Shown here piece by piece: positions 46,183 through 58,385 of a stretch of DNA of 64,000 nucleotides (position 1 is the stretch's first letter; every line of letters begins with the position of its first letter). The notes under the pieces are model-generated. The model had not been told where the DNA came from, made no database searches, and worked only from the letters and a program-made list of their open reading frames with translations. The translations under genes were made by a program, and so were the position numbers. The stretch covers positions 130,478,277-130,542,276 of the forward strand of contig OX352761.1 in the NCBI GenBank assembly GCA_947095585.1, written 5' to 3'. This DNA comes from Nephrocerus scutellatus. Taxonomy: Eukaryota > Arthropoda > Insecta > Diptera > Pipunculidae.

Positions 46183-49100
46183 TAAGCGAAGTTTCTACCA
46201 TTAGTATTAACAGAGCAATTTCTGTTAACATGGGTCAGGGTACACCAAAGTAAGCTTTTTCTTAAATACCCGGTAAATGATGTCAACATTAGAGAACGAA
46301 CCTTACTGTAAACCGATTTTTTTCTTAGAATGTACCTAAGATTCATTCCCAAATTATTGTGCAAGAATTAGGGGACACCGTCTGTATACTTAAAGAAATA
46401 TCAGCACGCCACGTCAGCCAAATTCGTTTGTTATCACAGTACTTATGAACTTTGATGAAATAAAAAATAAAAACTTAGCAATTATTTATAAGAAATGGTT
46501 AATAAATATATCTCTTTGACAACCGGTTACGGTCGTTAATATTAACCAAAACATTATAATAAAGAAACCATGCTTCGCAGAGTTAAAGAATTCAACCTCG
46601 GAATATAAACCTAGTCAATGTCAATTTTTACTCTTACATAAATATTTCATACAGATGCAGGTACATATCCATATATATGTATGTATGAGTATAGATTTTC
46701 TTAGTGACCATACTAGCGCAGCAAAATTCACGGTCGTTTTCAATTCATTTTATATTTTAGTAATGCCAATAGGTTCTTAAATACCACTTACCAGAAACAA
46801 CATGAGTTGTTTTTAAAATGAAAAATAAGAAATTTTCAAATTCACAATTCAGTTCACTTTTTCGTATTTATTAATTTACATAACATATAGCGTTACCAAT
46901 CGAATGCTCCGTTATCCGCACACAAAGTTAATAACACTTTGAAAAAATTAAATTTAACCAGAAATGAAACGAAAGGTATAAATATTTTTTGCAAAGCATA
47001 TGCAAGGAAAAATCGGAAATTTTAAAGTTTACCTTTAGCTATCCATAAAGGTATTAAAAATACATTCCAGACATTAAGTACCTACGATTTGTATATGTAA
47101 TTGTAAAGACACAAATATAAAGCAAAGCTATAGTACACTCTGTGCTCACTATACTCGTGTAGTTTGCTAAAGATAACTTTTGACCAGGTTGAGTAGTAAA
47201 TGTGTATCGAAATATTGAACAATGCAATAAAAAAAATTATATGGTTTTTTTTAATATGATATTAAACAAATGTAGGTAATATTTCAATCGTTTAAAAACA
47301 TCACAGTATTAACTTCATCACATCATATTCAATCAGACTGGCAATGGCAAGTTCGGCTCAAAATGTTGGCGCACACACTTAAAACACACACAAAATAAAT
47401 ACATACTATATACATGTTGAGATTGGAAAAACGCAGCCATAGTTTACGTTAAATAATTATTTTCGTATATTTCCTTGCATATCACAATACTAATAATATT
47501 CAGGTTCATTTTATTCCACTAAATTGCAAGATTGTGAGAAAAGTTTCTTCTTTAAAAAACAGGTACGTACGTACATATGTACACCGAAGCTTAAATATTC
47601 AAGACTTTTAATTGAAAACTGAGTTGTCATAAAATGTGTAGCTAAAACGATTCCTATTCGTGGTAATGTTCATAAACGGTTCAAAACGTAACAGAAACAT
47701 TACCACCCTATGGATCCTTCTAGCACTAAGCGCAATGGACGGACGGAGCAAATAGTACTTTCAGTGCTTAATATTATATCAAGCGGCGTTGAAATCAAAT
47801 GGGAAAATTAACACAACACGATTATGTCACTACACAATAGCTGCTTCTGATAGTTGATAATAACGTACAGTGGTTATTATGATGTCAACTGATTTGTTTC
47901 TGATTTTCTTTAAACAAGGGGGAACACATTCAATCCTTATTCTTGGGCAATGCAATATCCTCTTCGGATTTCTTAAAAGATAAAAGCAAAAATTCTTAAA
48001 AGACACCATTCAAATTTAAAGCTTGTTTAGCTACTCAGATAAGACACAGATTCGAATTGGCGTATGGAATTATGAAATTTCAATACATATTATTATTATT
48101 AGATTACTAAGAGGCATATTGTATTGGGTAAATATTATAAAATGAAATTATATTAAAATTAATTACACTAGTCGGCAATCAAAAGAAACACACCGAGAAA
48201 CAAAATTTGTTCCCATTTATAAAAAAATTGAAGAGCTGCTTCTGTTGCTGCTGAGCTGATTGGTGTGGACTAATTCTAAAAACTAAAATAAACTCATGAC
48301 TGAGCTTTTGAGCTTCTTAGTCGCTTATTCATTTTTTTTGTAATGATGAGAAAAGCTACTTGAGCCAGCCAGTCAGCTCTTTCTACCAAGTAGAAATGTC
48401 GTATAAACTGCCTACTCAGAAAGAGTATTATTTTGGATGAGTTTATCGAAGAGAAGTTAAAAGTCAGTAAACGCTGACATTTTACATTTCATGCAGTTCA
48501 ATTTGCAATGCAAGGGTATGATATGATATGAAGTCTCTAAAAGAAGCTGCTAAGACATATTAATTTGTATACTTTTGCACTAACGCAGAAGCGTTAGTCT
48601 TACATTGTGTTTTAAAACAAAACAAAAATACACTTCTTTTATAGAAAACGGTATTCCTTTCCTTGTACACCATTGTTGTAAAGGAAATGTTTCCTACAAA
48701 TATGCGGCAGGTAAGGTGTTTCATATTAAAATTGTGTTTATAACAAATTTAAACTGAACGCATTTAAAAAATAAATGCAAATGAATACTGGAAAAAACTA
48801 GGAACATTTTAATATTGCACCAATTGCAACTAGTTAATGCTTACCGTATTTACAGTATGTATTTATATTTATATTTTCCACTCGGTATAGGCTCACTGTT
48901 TTATTAGTTTGTACGTCCGAAATATAGAATTAAAGTGACCAACATCTTGGTAATAATTTTTAATACAAACGTAACCAAGTAGGATTTAAGTAAACAGTTC
49001 TTCCGTAATTATCATACTCGTACAAGAGGAGACTTTTTAAAATATGATACATAATATCATCATATTTTACATACTGAAGATGTAAATATCGATTTAATAA

Positions 49101-50294
49101 TTTTAATATTATTCGAATTTGTTAGCGATACATATCGATTATTGCAATGATAAAGAAAAGCTTGTTTTTTTTCCTTACTTATAATCAAAGAGTTAGTTAT
49201 AGCCCTTCAATATAAGTCTAAAGACTGTTGAAAGTATTACTAAACGCCCATCCCTTGTTAAGATACAGCTTGTAAATTAAAAATAAATCTATAAAACTAA
49301 ATTTTAGTCAAAAATATGTATGTATATGTACGTCAACAGTAAAGAATCAATTTCTCTCTGAGAATCATCATACGAAAGACATCGTAATAGATAAAAATGG
49401 ACATAATTATCTCCTAAACATTTACATAAACGGGACGACTGGATCAACGTACCCCAAACACATTTCTTTCATATTGTTGATGCTCATGCCTAGGCATCTA
49501 GATTTATAGCACTAACTGGCGGTAAGGAGCGCCGCGGAACAACTGGCTGTGCTATGCGGGTAGCGAAGCCTTCTCCCCCGCCGGGAACTAGTGTGTTATA
49601 AATTATAAAAATCTAGAATTTTAACGCTATTCTGACAATATGTTTTTTGCTGTCCAATCTTGGAGTGGGAGTTGTTTTATTGCAAAACAGGCAAACATTT
49701 TCGCCTTGATAATTGATCGTCACACGATCAGTGTTAAAACTCCATCTTAACGAACTTTCACTGCTGCGTCAATATTTCAACATTAACTGAAATGTCATAA
49801 ACGGGTAATGAATGATGAATTTGTAGTAAATGATTCAAATAAAATCAAATATGCAATAACTCTTTTGCGCTAATAATATGAATGCAAGAATTAACAAAGT
49901 TTTTACAACCAGTTAAGTGGCTGTACAATGTGCGCAAAATGTATGGTAAAATCGGAAAACTTTAGTAAAATCTTACACAAATCTACCTAATTCGGAAGTA
50001 GAAAATGATGAAAGCAACGATGACGATCGGTGAGGATGACTCCACCGTCATTTCAAATTAGTAAGACAAAGTTTTCATCAATTGCTTGCGTCATTTTCTA
50101 GCCAAATTAGATGTCAGCGACTTTTGTGCCCTGGACACCAACATTAAGCGTAAAATATTTTAATTTTATAAAAATATAAATCTATATAATTTGTATTTCT
50201 ATCTTCTTCTCTTGATAAAATGTATACACGCCACACAGTCCTTTACTATTTGGTAGTAACCGCCAAAATATCTGTTTTATTTCTGTATTTTATT
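46183..50294. other. Long intergenic stretch, no gene recognised
   Basis: About 4.1 kb, AT-rich, with no ORF above about 60 codons. A short family D edge (GTGCTATGCGGGTAGCGAAG) lies near 49548. Nothing else identified. Confidence 0.35.
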
Positions 50295-50980
50295 TTTTCC
50301 ACGCTTCAAACGCGCCACACGCGACTGTCGACACGCGCCAAACGCGGGATATCAAAGTTGGCCCTTGACATTAAGCCGCTCACATTTTAACCCTCTAGGT
50401 CGAGAAAATGTCACGATTTCAACCCTTCACTCGCGCCACACGCGAATCGCGACACGCGTAATACGCGGAACGTAAAAAATGCTATTTTGAACTTAGATAC
50501 TCACAAAATATCAGCTCTCTAGGTGATGTGGAAGGTGGTTAAAAAGGACCTCAAAGAAGTCCAAAAAACAGACAAAAAGGGGTCAAGTCAAGTAAAATAA
50601 AAGTTTCAATATCTTTGTAATTAGTATATGTAGCAGTAATAATTGACAACCAATGTCTTAATATGGGCATACAAAGCCCATATTAAGAACCACGGGTGGC
50701 ACATGCGTCATAAGTGGAATAAAAAAAATTCTATTTTGGAATTAGACACTTTCAAAGTTTTAGCTCTCTAGGTCGTGTGGAAGGTGGTTAAAAAGGATCT
50801 CAAAGCCGAAAAACAATTTTTTTCAACCTATCACACAAGCCACACGCGACATGTGTCATACGCGGAATATAAAAAATTCCATTTTAGAATTAGACTCACA
50901 AAATTTCAACTCTCTAGGTCGTGTGGAAGCTGGTTAAATAGGAGCTCAAAGAAACGGGCGCTAGCATGCATACAAAACCA
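50295..50980 (+). repeat. CGCG-rich tandem array, about four units
   Basis: Degenerate units of about 130-200 bp. Each holds a cluster of CGCG/ACGCG words (for example CGCGACACGCG-like and AACGCGGAATATAAAAAATT), CACAAAATTTCAGCTCTCTA, GGTCGTGTGGAAGGTGGTTA, and AAAAAGGACCTCAAAGAAGT. Unit starts are near 50305, 50430, 50690 and 50835. Single units occur at 16345, 45445 (inverted) and 61140. Confidence 0.65.
50657..50687. repeat. Perfect 12-bp stem hairpin
   Basis: CTTAATATGGGC and GCCCATATTAAG form a perfect inverted repeat around a 7-nt loop, in the gap between units of the CGCG array. Confidence 0.7.
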
Positions 50981-51008
50981 AGGAGGACACTTTGAGCACC
51001 TGTTATAA
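50955..51008 (+). mobile_element. Tc1/mariner transposase extreme C-terminus
   Basis: Encodes RALACIQNQGGHFEHLL then a stop, the typical final residues of mariner-type transposases. It directly follows the last CGCG unit, in frame with a short ORF from 50775. Confidence 0.6.
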
Positions 51009-51574
51009 CTGTGGTTGTACACACATATAATAAAAATTATATTAAACAACACAAATCATATTTTATTCATAGCCTTTGGAGCTTAAAGCAAAAAAACCCT
51101 TTTTTAAAATTAACAGCTGCTGGTTTTCTCAAGTATTATAAAATCTATGGGATTTATTTATTATTATTTATCTATTTTTTTTTAGCTTGAGAGGTGGTGC
51201 TTGAGTTGAGATATTCTTGAAAACGTCATTCTGCATAACCTTATTTTGACTAAACCACTGGACGTATCGAAGCCATATTTACACTATATGTCTATGCCTC
51301 ATGCTCCTATAAGTTCGCCTTTTTTCAATCGGTAGATGGCGCTTGAGTGGAGATATTGTTGAATATGTGTGTAGGAGCATCACACCTATACCATTGTACA
51401 CCACTGTACACCGCTGTTGTACCTGTACCAAAATGGACATATCGAGTGAAGATAGCACCCACAAATCTATCGAAGACGTCTCCGAACTGAGGGATAAAAT
51501 AAATTCGGCTTCAATTAAGTGCCTACAAAACAGATAACACTGGGCAATGCCACTATATATTGTACGTTCGCCAG
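51009..51574. other. Intergenic, no feature seen
   Basis: AT-rich. Near-identical pieces GAGGTGGTGCTTGAGTTGAG and AGATGGCGCTTGAGTGGAG at about 51190 and 51334 indicate a small local duplication of about 140-150 bp. Confidence 0.35.
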
Positions 51575-51880
51575 AAACATTAGTCTATATAAATAAAAAT
51601 GAAATTTTGTGCGGTTGTTATTTATGAAAACTCACATTTACCAACCGATTTTTATGAAATTTTCAATGTATGTTATTGGGTGGTGGATGATGGTTATAGG
51701 CTGTAGTACACCCCCATTCCCCATCGCTGGGAGTATGAAATGTAAAACGACAATATCAGCCACATTTACAAACCGATTTAAATTAAATTTTTAATGTATA
51801 TTATTGGCAGGTGGATGGTTATAGGCTAAAGTACACCCCACTAACCATGTGGTAAAGTTGAGGTGGGCTAATTTTTTCTA
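51575..51880 (+). repeat. Family D mosaic repeat
   Basis: Starts TCTATATAAATAAAAATGAA, then two tandem units with CACATTTACCAACCGATTTT, TTTTCAATGTATGTTATTGG and GGTTATAGGCTGTAGTACAC. Confidence 0.6.
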
Positions 51881-52192
51881 ACATGGCTATAGTCTAACGC
51901 GCTGTTTCCACCTCATATAACAATAATGCTACAATAAAATAATTTGCTTGTGTGAGTAAAATTATGGAGTTATCGTTGAAAAAAACCTATGGCAAAATTT
52001 AAATAAAAAATATAGAACATATGTCATCGTGTATGGGAAAACATATCGTAGCATCTGTATCCTAAGGTAATATGTGTTCTAAATATGTATTGAGTTCGGT
52101 AGTGCATTAGTTGTGGCTTGGTTCATAATTTGGGTGATCACAGCTACCAACGCCCACTAATATATATCTCTATCTGGAAGCTTTCATCCAGA

Positions 52193-52838
52193 TAGAGCAG
52201 GCGGCACGAAATCTGAGGCTGCACATAAATGAGAGCAAAACAAAGAACATGGTGGCCACGTCTGCGAGTAGAAGATCCAACATTGGTCCCTCAATTCAAA
52301 TAGTGGAGCGCCTATTTGAAGTAGTGCAATCCTTTAACTATCTCGGGTCAACTATAGCAGCCGGTAACAGCATGGAACCAGAAATACGCGCACAACAAAG
52401 CCTACTATAGTCTGTCAAGACTCTTAAAAATCCAGTAACTTAACCATAACATCCAAGCTGCTGATATATAAGACAATGGTCATACCAGTACTTACATATG
52501 GATCCGAGACTTGGGTGCTTAGCAAAAAGCACCTCTTAGCCGCGTTCGAGAGAAAAGTCTTACGGAAGGAAGGACGATTCCGAAGACTCTATAATGATGA
52601 GATCAACGAGCGTTACCGCGATGTCGACATCGTCATTTGCGGTAGGATTTATGGAACGCGACAGCGAGGCCGGCCAAGCCTACGCTGGAAGGATGGCGTA
52701 GACCAGGACGCCAAGAGTTTAGGGATGCCAAACTGGATGACATCGGCTCAAAATCGGGACCGGTGGAGAGACTTTTTGCGGGAAGCCAGGATGAATATAT
52801 ATGTTCTAAATTTTATCTTCCTACGTCTCGGTGTTTGA
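52193..52838 (+). mobile_element. LINE fragment (RTE-like) C-terminal half
   Basis: Begins in the RT palm (EQAARNLRLHINESKTKNMV), continues with FNYLGSTIAAGNSMEPEIRA, frameshifts, then VIPVLTYGSETWVLSKKHL, GTRQRGRPSLRWKDGVDQDA and AQNRDRWRDFLREA to the end. Related in layout to the 30380 fragment but not the same copy. Confidence 0.75.
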
Positions 52839-53039
52839 AGTGCGACTCTATTCTACAATTTCAAATTTAGCATTTTTAATTGTGTTGACTTTGAAAATCG
52901 CTTAAATAACCCTACAACATTTTCCTTTCAATTCGGCTCACATTTATTGTAACATTATTTGAAGCCCGTATACGTGTACATGCACACAAGCAAATTCTTT
53001 TACTGTACCGTTATTGTTATTTGAAGTGGAAACGACGTG

Positions 53040-53702
53040 TAAAGCAAGCATTATAAAAATTTTAATTTTCAATGTAAATTCACTAATCGGATATACATAT
53101 GTGTGCAAAGTTAAAAAAAATCGGGCTAGTTTCAAAATAATTTAAAATCGTCATGTAACGATAATTTTTTAAAATTTGAAGAAAGTCGAACTTTGGAAAG
53201 TGGGTTAAAAATTGATCGCAACATTCCACCACCGAACGACAGACTGAAGGCACGCATACGCGAAGTAATATACAGAGAATTTAATAAAAAACAAACCATA
53301 AAAATTACATTTTTTCATGTACATTCTCCAAAACCCAGGAGTATACTGAATTATACTATAAATGCTGAAAAATAAAAACACATGCGAAGCACTGCAATCC
53401 AACAACAAAACAAATCCAATCGTAAAGCAAGCTGCGCTGCTCACAGCGCACCACACACACAGAACACAGTCTTCATAGTATGACATGATCTGATGCTGCT
53501 ATATGGGAAAAAAAGCCCCCGGCCCCGTGGCCCGATCACTAATTAAATTATTATTAAATTAAAAGTATTGTCACCGGAAATACACATGTGTGCAAAGTTT
53601 TAATAAAATCGGGCTTTAGGAAGTGGGTTAAAAACTGATAACAAGATCTGACCAGCCAGCCACAGCCAGCCACGGACACGCGAAGTTAATATAGAGAACT
53701 TA
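53040..53702 (-). repeat. Two family B copies in tandem
   Basis: Two minus-strand copies, about 53040-53285 and 53286-53702, each ending in the GTTAATATAGAGAA-type edge. The second is the long form with TATACTGAATTATACTATAA and a GATGCTGCTATATGGG-like centre, plus GGCCCCGTGGCCCGATCAC. Confidence 0.65.
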
Positions 53703-56250
53703 AAAAGAGGAAAAATTAATCGATTTACTTCTTTTTTTTTGTAGGTAATAATAGAAAACATTACAGTTGTAGATAAAATTTTAGCTGAATTAGAATTCAT
53801 TAGAATTAGAATCTAAATTTAAAACCATATGTTGTACAGTTTGCTGGTTTGCCAACTTATTAGGCAAAATAGATGTATGCATGTATCTATGTATTGAAAA
53901 CCGAGAATGCGTTTTCTCATTGCTTTGTATAAAGGGTACATGTTATATGAACCAATTTAATTTCAATCACAAATTTGTTTAAACAACAAAGGCAGAGAAA
54001 ATGTCGGAGCGATCATATTTCAAAATGCGATTCATAGGATTTTAACTTGACAACACCCTTTGACGCCTTCATGTATCACGATTTTTAAGAAAAAGAAGGT
54101 AATCAAAAGAACAGGTATTTTGCCAGCGATGGAGTGGATTAGTGTAAGCTGCTTTTTCAATTGGGTTATTTAAAAAAAAATTGTAGTAGTAGGTACGTAC
54201 TACGGAATAAAACAACGTAAAATTTTATCATTCGTTACCACTAAACTTATTAAAGGTTAATGTTTTGCACTAATTAATAATTTGATGTTCTATTACCAAA
54301 ATTAGCTCATCTATGAGGTAATAATTTAACTCACGCTATTATCACACACTTTATCACATTAATAATAACATGTGATTACAGCCAAATGTTCTTATCAAAT
54401 AAAAATGTCTCGGTAAAAATGATTGTACATTTCAGAAGGAATTAAGAAATAAAACTATTCAAGTTACAATTACAAGTTTTATTGGCTTACCCAGTAATGG
54501 AAGACGATAAAAAAAAAGTACCTACACATAAAGAACTAAGAGAGCTCCTCACTCAGGCTGACTGTCCAACGGACGCACTGAAAAAACGAAAAATGTTCCG
54601 TTTTTACACTGGATTAAAGACTGTTGCGAAATGCGAGTGTATGATAATTTAAAAGTTTTTAACTCTCACTGTCGCAATTTATTAATATCAGTAAATGAAA
54701 AACACTTGTTTGCAGTATCTGGGATCGGGTTTTTGTGAAAAATATGCTAAAGTTTTAACTTCGTTACACTTAAATAGTATCTGCTGTTACAATTATCAGA
54801 CAAAAATAAGCAATAAGAAAACAATATGCTTTGCCGCCTGAAATCGAAGACACTTTCGATGCTTTCGACCTTTGACAAAAACTGAATATTGAGTAAAATA
54901 CCGAGTATGCGAGAGCGTCGCAAAGCAACCGTCTACTAGGTACTTGTATATATGTTGAAATGATAGACGACTGTGGATATACGCACTGATATTATCGAGA
55001 AACTTCACTCAAATCAACAATTTGGTCGGTGCTTTGAGTACAAATAGTACACTAAGTTGTCTGGCGAGTGTATTCCTTCCATACACCACGTTGTGCGTCT
55101 TAATGCTAAAATATTTGCTAATACATGTAGGATTTTGCACTAATTTCTAACGTGACTTTGCAACGAATAAAACAATTCATCAATATCCGCTATTTATATT
55201 TATGTAGTTATGCATCAATTCTCAAAACTATTCCAGGAAAATTTAAAAAACATATTGCACTGTCTATGTGTGTATTATTAGGTAATATGTTGCGTTCTAC
55301 TTAAAAAATCAAAATTAAAAACAAAAACATTAAATTGAACAAACTCACATGGTCGACCAACACTTATACCGAGGTCCGAGAGTGTATTCATTCGCTCTCA
55401 CGTGGATATTTATCATGTGTGCTTAGCAAAGCTTTTCTTCTTCGGGGAATGCAAATATAGAAATCTTAAATGCAACAGATTTTAGCTGTACTGCCGGAAC
55501 AGAGTTTACACAAAAAATTCAAGTTCTTATCTTAAAATGGTATATACCTACGATACGAATACGATAATTAAATTTTATTTTATCATGATTCGTGATATTG
55601 TGTATAGCGAAACAAAAGCAACTTTAGACTACTTTTTCTTAACTCTAACCAGCAAAAGCAGCGAGCACCCAGCAGTTAGCCAGCGGTGCATTTAATAAAC
55701 ACTTTACCTAAGTAAGAAGTAGTTTTATCTCTCACATATTTTTAAGTTGTTCTCTTGAAATTACCTCATAGTTGTTGTTTTTTTTATACTACATGGCTTC
55801 TTCTCCACTGTCCCCACAGAAACAATCTCAACTGAACCATTATTAAGCAAAAAACCAACAACAAAAACTCTCTTGCTTGAATGCTCAAACTCGAACTCAT
55901 TTATCTCGCTCTAGCTATAGAAACAAATTTGCACCTAACATTCACTATTTCATTCAAGCATTCACTATATAGAAAGGGATAAGAGTTCAGCTCAGAGCTC
56001 AGAGAAGCTGATTTACTAATATAATTTTCGAGTATTAAAGCCTTATTCGTATTTGATAGTTATCTACAAGGTATATATATGAGAGTGAAGCAAAATTAAC
56101 ATACAATACAAATACAAAATGTTTGTTATGTATAATATTAATGTAAAGTGTTATCAATATTGGAAATCAAATGATTTATAAACGAGTACCATTTATGAGT
56201 TTAGTAGAAAGATAATCCGTCAAATAATCGGTTTTACTATTACAGCTTAG
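53703..56250. other. Intergenic, no gene recognised
   Basis: AT-rich. ORFs are at most 70 codons and none has a domain. No shared repeats noticed. Confidence 0.35.
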
Positions 56251-56487
56251 GTATAAAAAGCTTGCGCACATCTAGAATTGTAATCAAAGATGTCAACAGC
56301 ACTAAAATCAATTAAATTTAGGATATACATTTTTATGAAACAAAAAGAAAATATAAATTTCAATAACCAGCTATTGAATTTAGTTGTTTCTTCTTGTATC
56401 TTCTCTCTTATTGTTATCTTTTTATTCGTTGTTTATATTTATATCCCCAAATGCAGTTATCATGTTCTGTCAGACAATTTTATGTAG
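56250..56487 (+). other. TATA-like box followed by a 65-codon ORF
   Basis: GGTATAAAAAGC at about 56250 precedes an ATG at 56290. The ORF encodes 65 residues with a strong hydrophobic segment (LNLVVSSCIFSLIVIFLFVV), like a single-pass membrane peptide. I recognise no family, and AT-rich DNA often yields such ORFs, so it is listed only as a candidate. Confidence 0.2.
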
Positions 56488-56639
56488 TAGTACTCGTTGA
56501 AACTAAGTAGCTACGTCTTGTGTAATTGATATACAATTTTAAATTCGGCCTGGGTTCGGCTCTTGCCTGTGTCTCTGTATTTCTGTTGGTTTATATGTCA
56601 CTCTTCTTTCATTCGAATGCTGTGAGTTGACTGACACTC

Positions 56640-57180
56640 TCGTACGCGTTTTTGTAGAAGACTTTTCGGGGCGGGTCTTGAAGGCTCTCGGGTTCTTAAG
56701 AGGACTTGAGGGAGTGTTGCGGGGATCTTGAGTTTGTCTTAAGGAACTTGAGGTTTTAACAGGGGTTTAAGTGAGATCTTGAGAGGGATGTAAGGCGTTC
56801 TTGAGATCGTCTTAAGGGTGTTTAATAGGTGTTGAGGGGGTCTTTAGTTTTATGAGGTATTGATAGAAGTCTTGAGGGTAGTCTTGATGGGATCTTGAGG
56901 GGAGCTTGAGGGGGTCTTATATGGGTTTACGGGTGTGTTGAGAGGGTCTTGAGGAGTTTTAAGAGGGGTTTTGAGGGATTTTCGGGAGGGTCTTTAATGG
57001 AGTCTAGATGAGTTCTCAGGGTTCTAGAGGAACCCTGGATCTCATGGCGGTCTAGAGGGTGTCCTGTTGGGTGCCTTCAGGTGGTCTTGAGGAGTCTTGA
57101 GTAGGTCTTATGGGGGATCTTGAAGGGTGTCCTTTGGGATATTCTTTGCGGGTCTTCTGGAGGTCTCCCTACTCAAATCT
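56640..57180 (+). repeat. G/T-rich degenerate minisatellite
   Basis: About 540 bp built from variants of TCTTGAGGG (for example GATCTTGAGGGGAGCTTGAG), spaced 15-35 bp. The plus strand is rich in G and T and poor in C, a marked strand asymmetry. G runs of 3-5 recur, so G-quadruplex or R-loop formation is conceivable. Confidence 0.65.
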
Positions 57181-57204
57181 CATTTCCATATTATTATTAA
57201 ATAA

Positions 57205-57230
57205 TATACATATATATATATATATATCAT
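57205..57230. repeat. (AT)n microsatellite
   Basis: A short run of alternating T and A, about 22 bp. Confidence 0.7.
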
Positions 57231-57371
57231 TAAAAACTAAAAAGTAGAAAATAAAAATATAATTAAATTTATTTTTAAAAAAAAGTTCCTATTAAGCCCC
57301 CCTAAAAGATAGAAAATAATCTGGAATATTTAAGGTTTAAAAAAACACATTTGAGGTTTATTTTCTTATTT

Positions 57372-57935
57372 TAAATTCTCTATACTAACTTCGCGTGCCC
57401 GTGGCTGGCTGGCTGGTCAGATCTTGTGATCAATTTTTAACCAACTTCCTAAAGCCCGCCCGATTTAATTGAAACTTTGCACACATGAGTATTTCCGGTG
57501 ACAATACATACTTTCTATTAAAATTTGAGAGTGATGGGTCAGCGGGGTCGGGTGGCTCCCGTACAAATTTTTTCACATATAGCGGCATCAGATAATTTCA
57601 TACTATAATCACTGTGTTCTGTGTGCGTTGTGGGCTGTAGCAGCTCTGCTTGCTTTACGATTGTTGTTGGGATGCAGTGCTTCGCATGTGTTTTTATAGT
57701 GGAATACAGTATACTTTTGGTTATTGGAGAATTTACATGAAAAATTTTAATTTTTTGTTTTTATTCTTTTATAATTTATGTGATTTTGAAATTCTCTATA
57801 TTAACTTTGCATGCCCGTGTGTTTGTCTGTTTGTCTGTCGTGGTATCTTGTGATAAATTTGAAATCAACTTTCCAAAGCCCGTGTGTATTTCCGGTGGCA
57901 ACACTTTTTATTAAAATTTTGTAGTGATCGGTAGT
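57372..57935 (+). repeat. Family B, long copy plus a second partial copy
   Basis: Starts TAAATTCTCTATACTAACTT. It has CGTGGCTGGCTGGCTGGTCA, AAAGCCCGCCCGATTTAATT and TATAGCGGCATCAGATAATT, then ends near TGGAGAATTTACATGAAAAA. A partial second copy starts at about 57790 (AAATTCTCTATATTAACTTT). The inverted AAATTCTC ends are visible here. Confidence 0.65.
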
Positions 57936-58060
57936 TTGTCTTAAGGGGAACTTGAGGTTTTAACAGGGGTTTAGGTCTTGAGATCGTCTTTAAGGTTGTT
58001 TAAGAAGGAGGTCTTCAGGGGAGTATTGAGTATTATAGGGTATTGATAGAAGTCTTGAGG
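57936..58060 (+). repeat. Displaced segment of the G/T-rich minisatellite
   Basis: GTCTTAAGGGGAACTTGAGG through TATTGATAGAAGTCTTGAGG repeats the order of blocks at 56735-56880, showing a segmental copy about 1.2 kb to the right. Confidence 0.65.
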
Positions 58061-58073
58061 AAGGAGTTTTTTT

Positions 58074-58385
58074 TTTTAAAATTTACTCGATTTTCTTCAA
58101 ATTTTATGCACACGTGTTTAATCCGATGGACAACACTTTTTGTAAAAATTTAGAAGTGGTCCCAGGGCCGAAGGGTTCCCCTATAATTTTTTAAAAATTA
58201 ACCCGGTTTTTTTCAAATTTTATACACATGTGTATCTCCAATGACAACACTTTTTATGAAAATTTGAAAGTGGCCCAGGGCTCAAATTTTTTTTTACAAA
58301 TTAACTCGATTTTATTCACTTTGCACACATGTGTATCTCCGATTAAGGAGTTTACATGCAAATTTTTATGGGTTGTTTTTTGTGA
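58074..58385 (+). repeat. Family B, three degenerate sub-units
   Basis: The core (CGATTTTCTTCAAATTTTAT, ACACACGTGT-like, CCGATGGACAACACTTTTTG) is repeated three times with decay, ending at AGTTTACATGCAAATTTTTA and ATGGGTTGTTTTT. Confidence 0.6.

Noticed and set aside
45835..46253. Overlapping 92- and 60-codon ORFs
   Set aside because: They lie in one arm and the loop of the long inverted repeat and show no domain.
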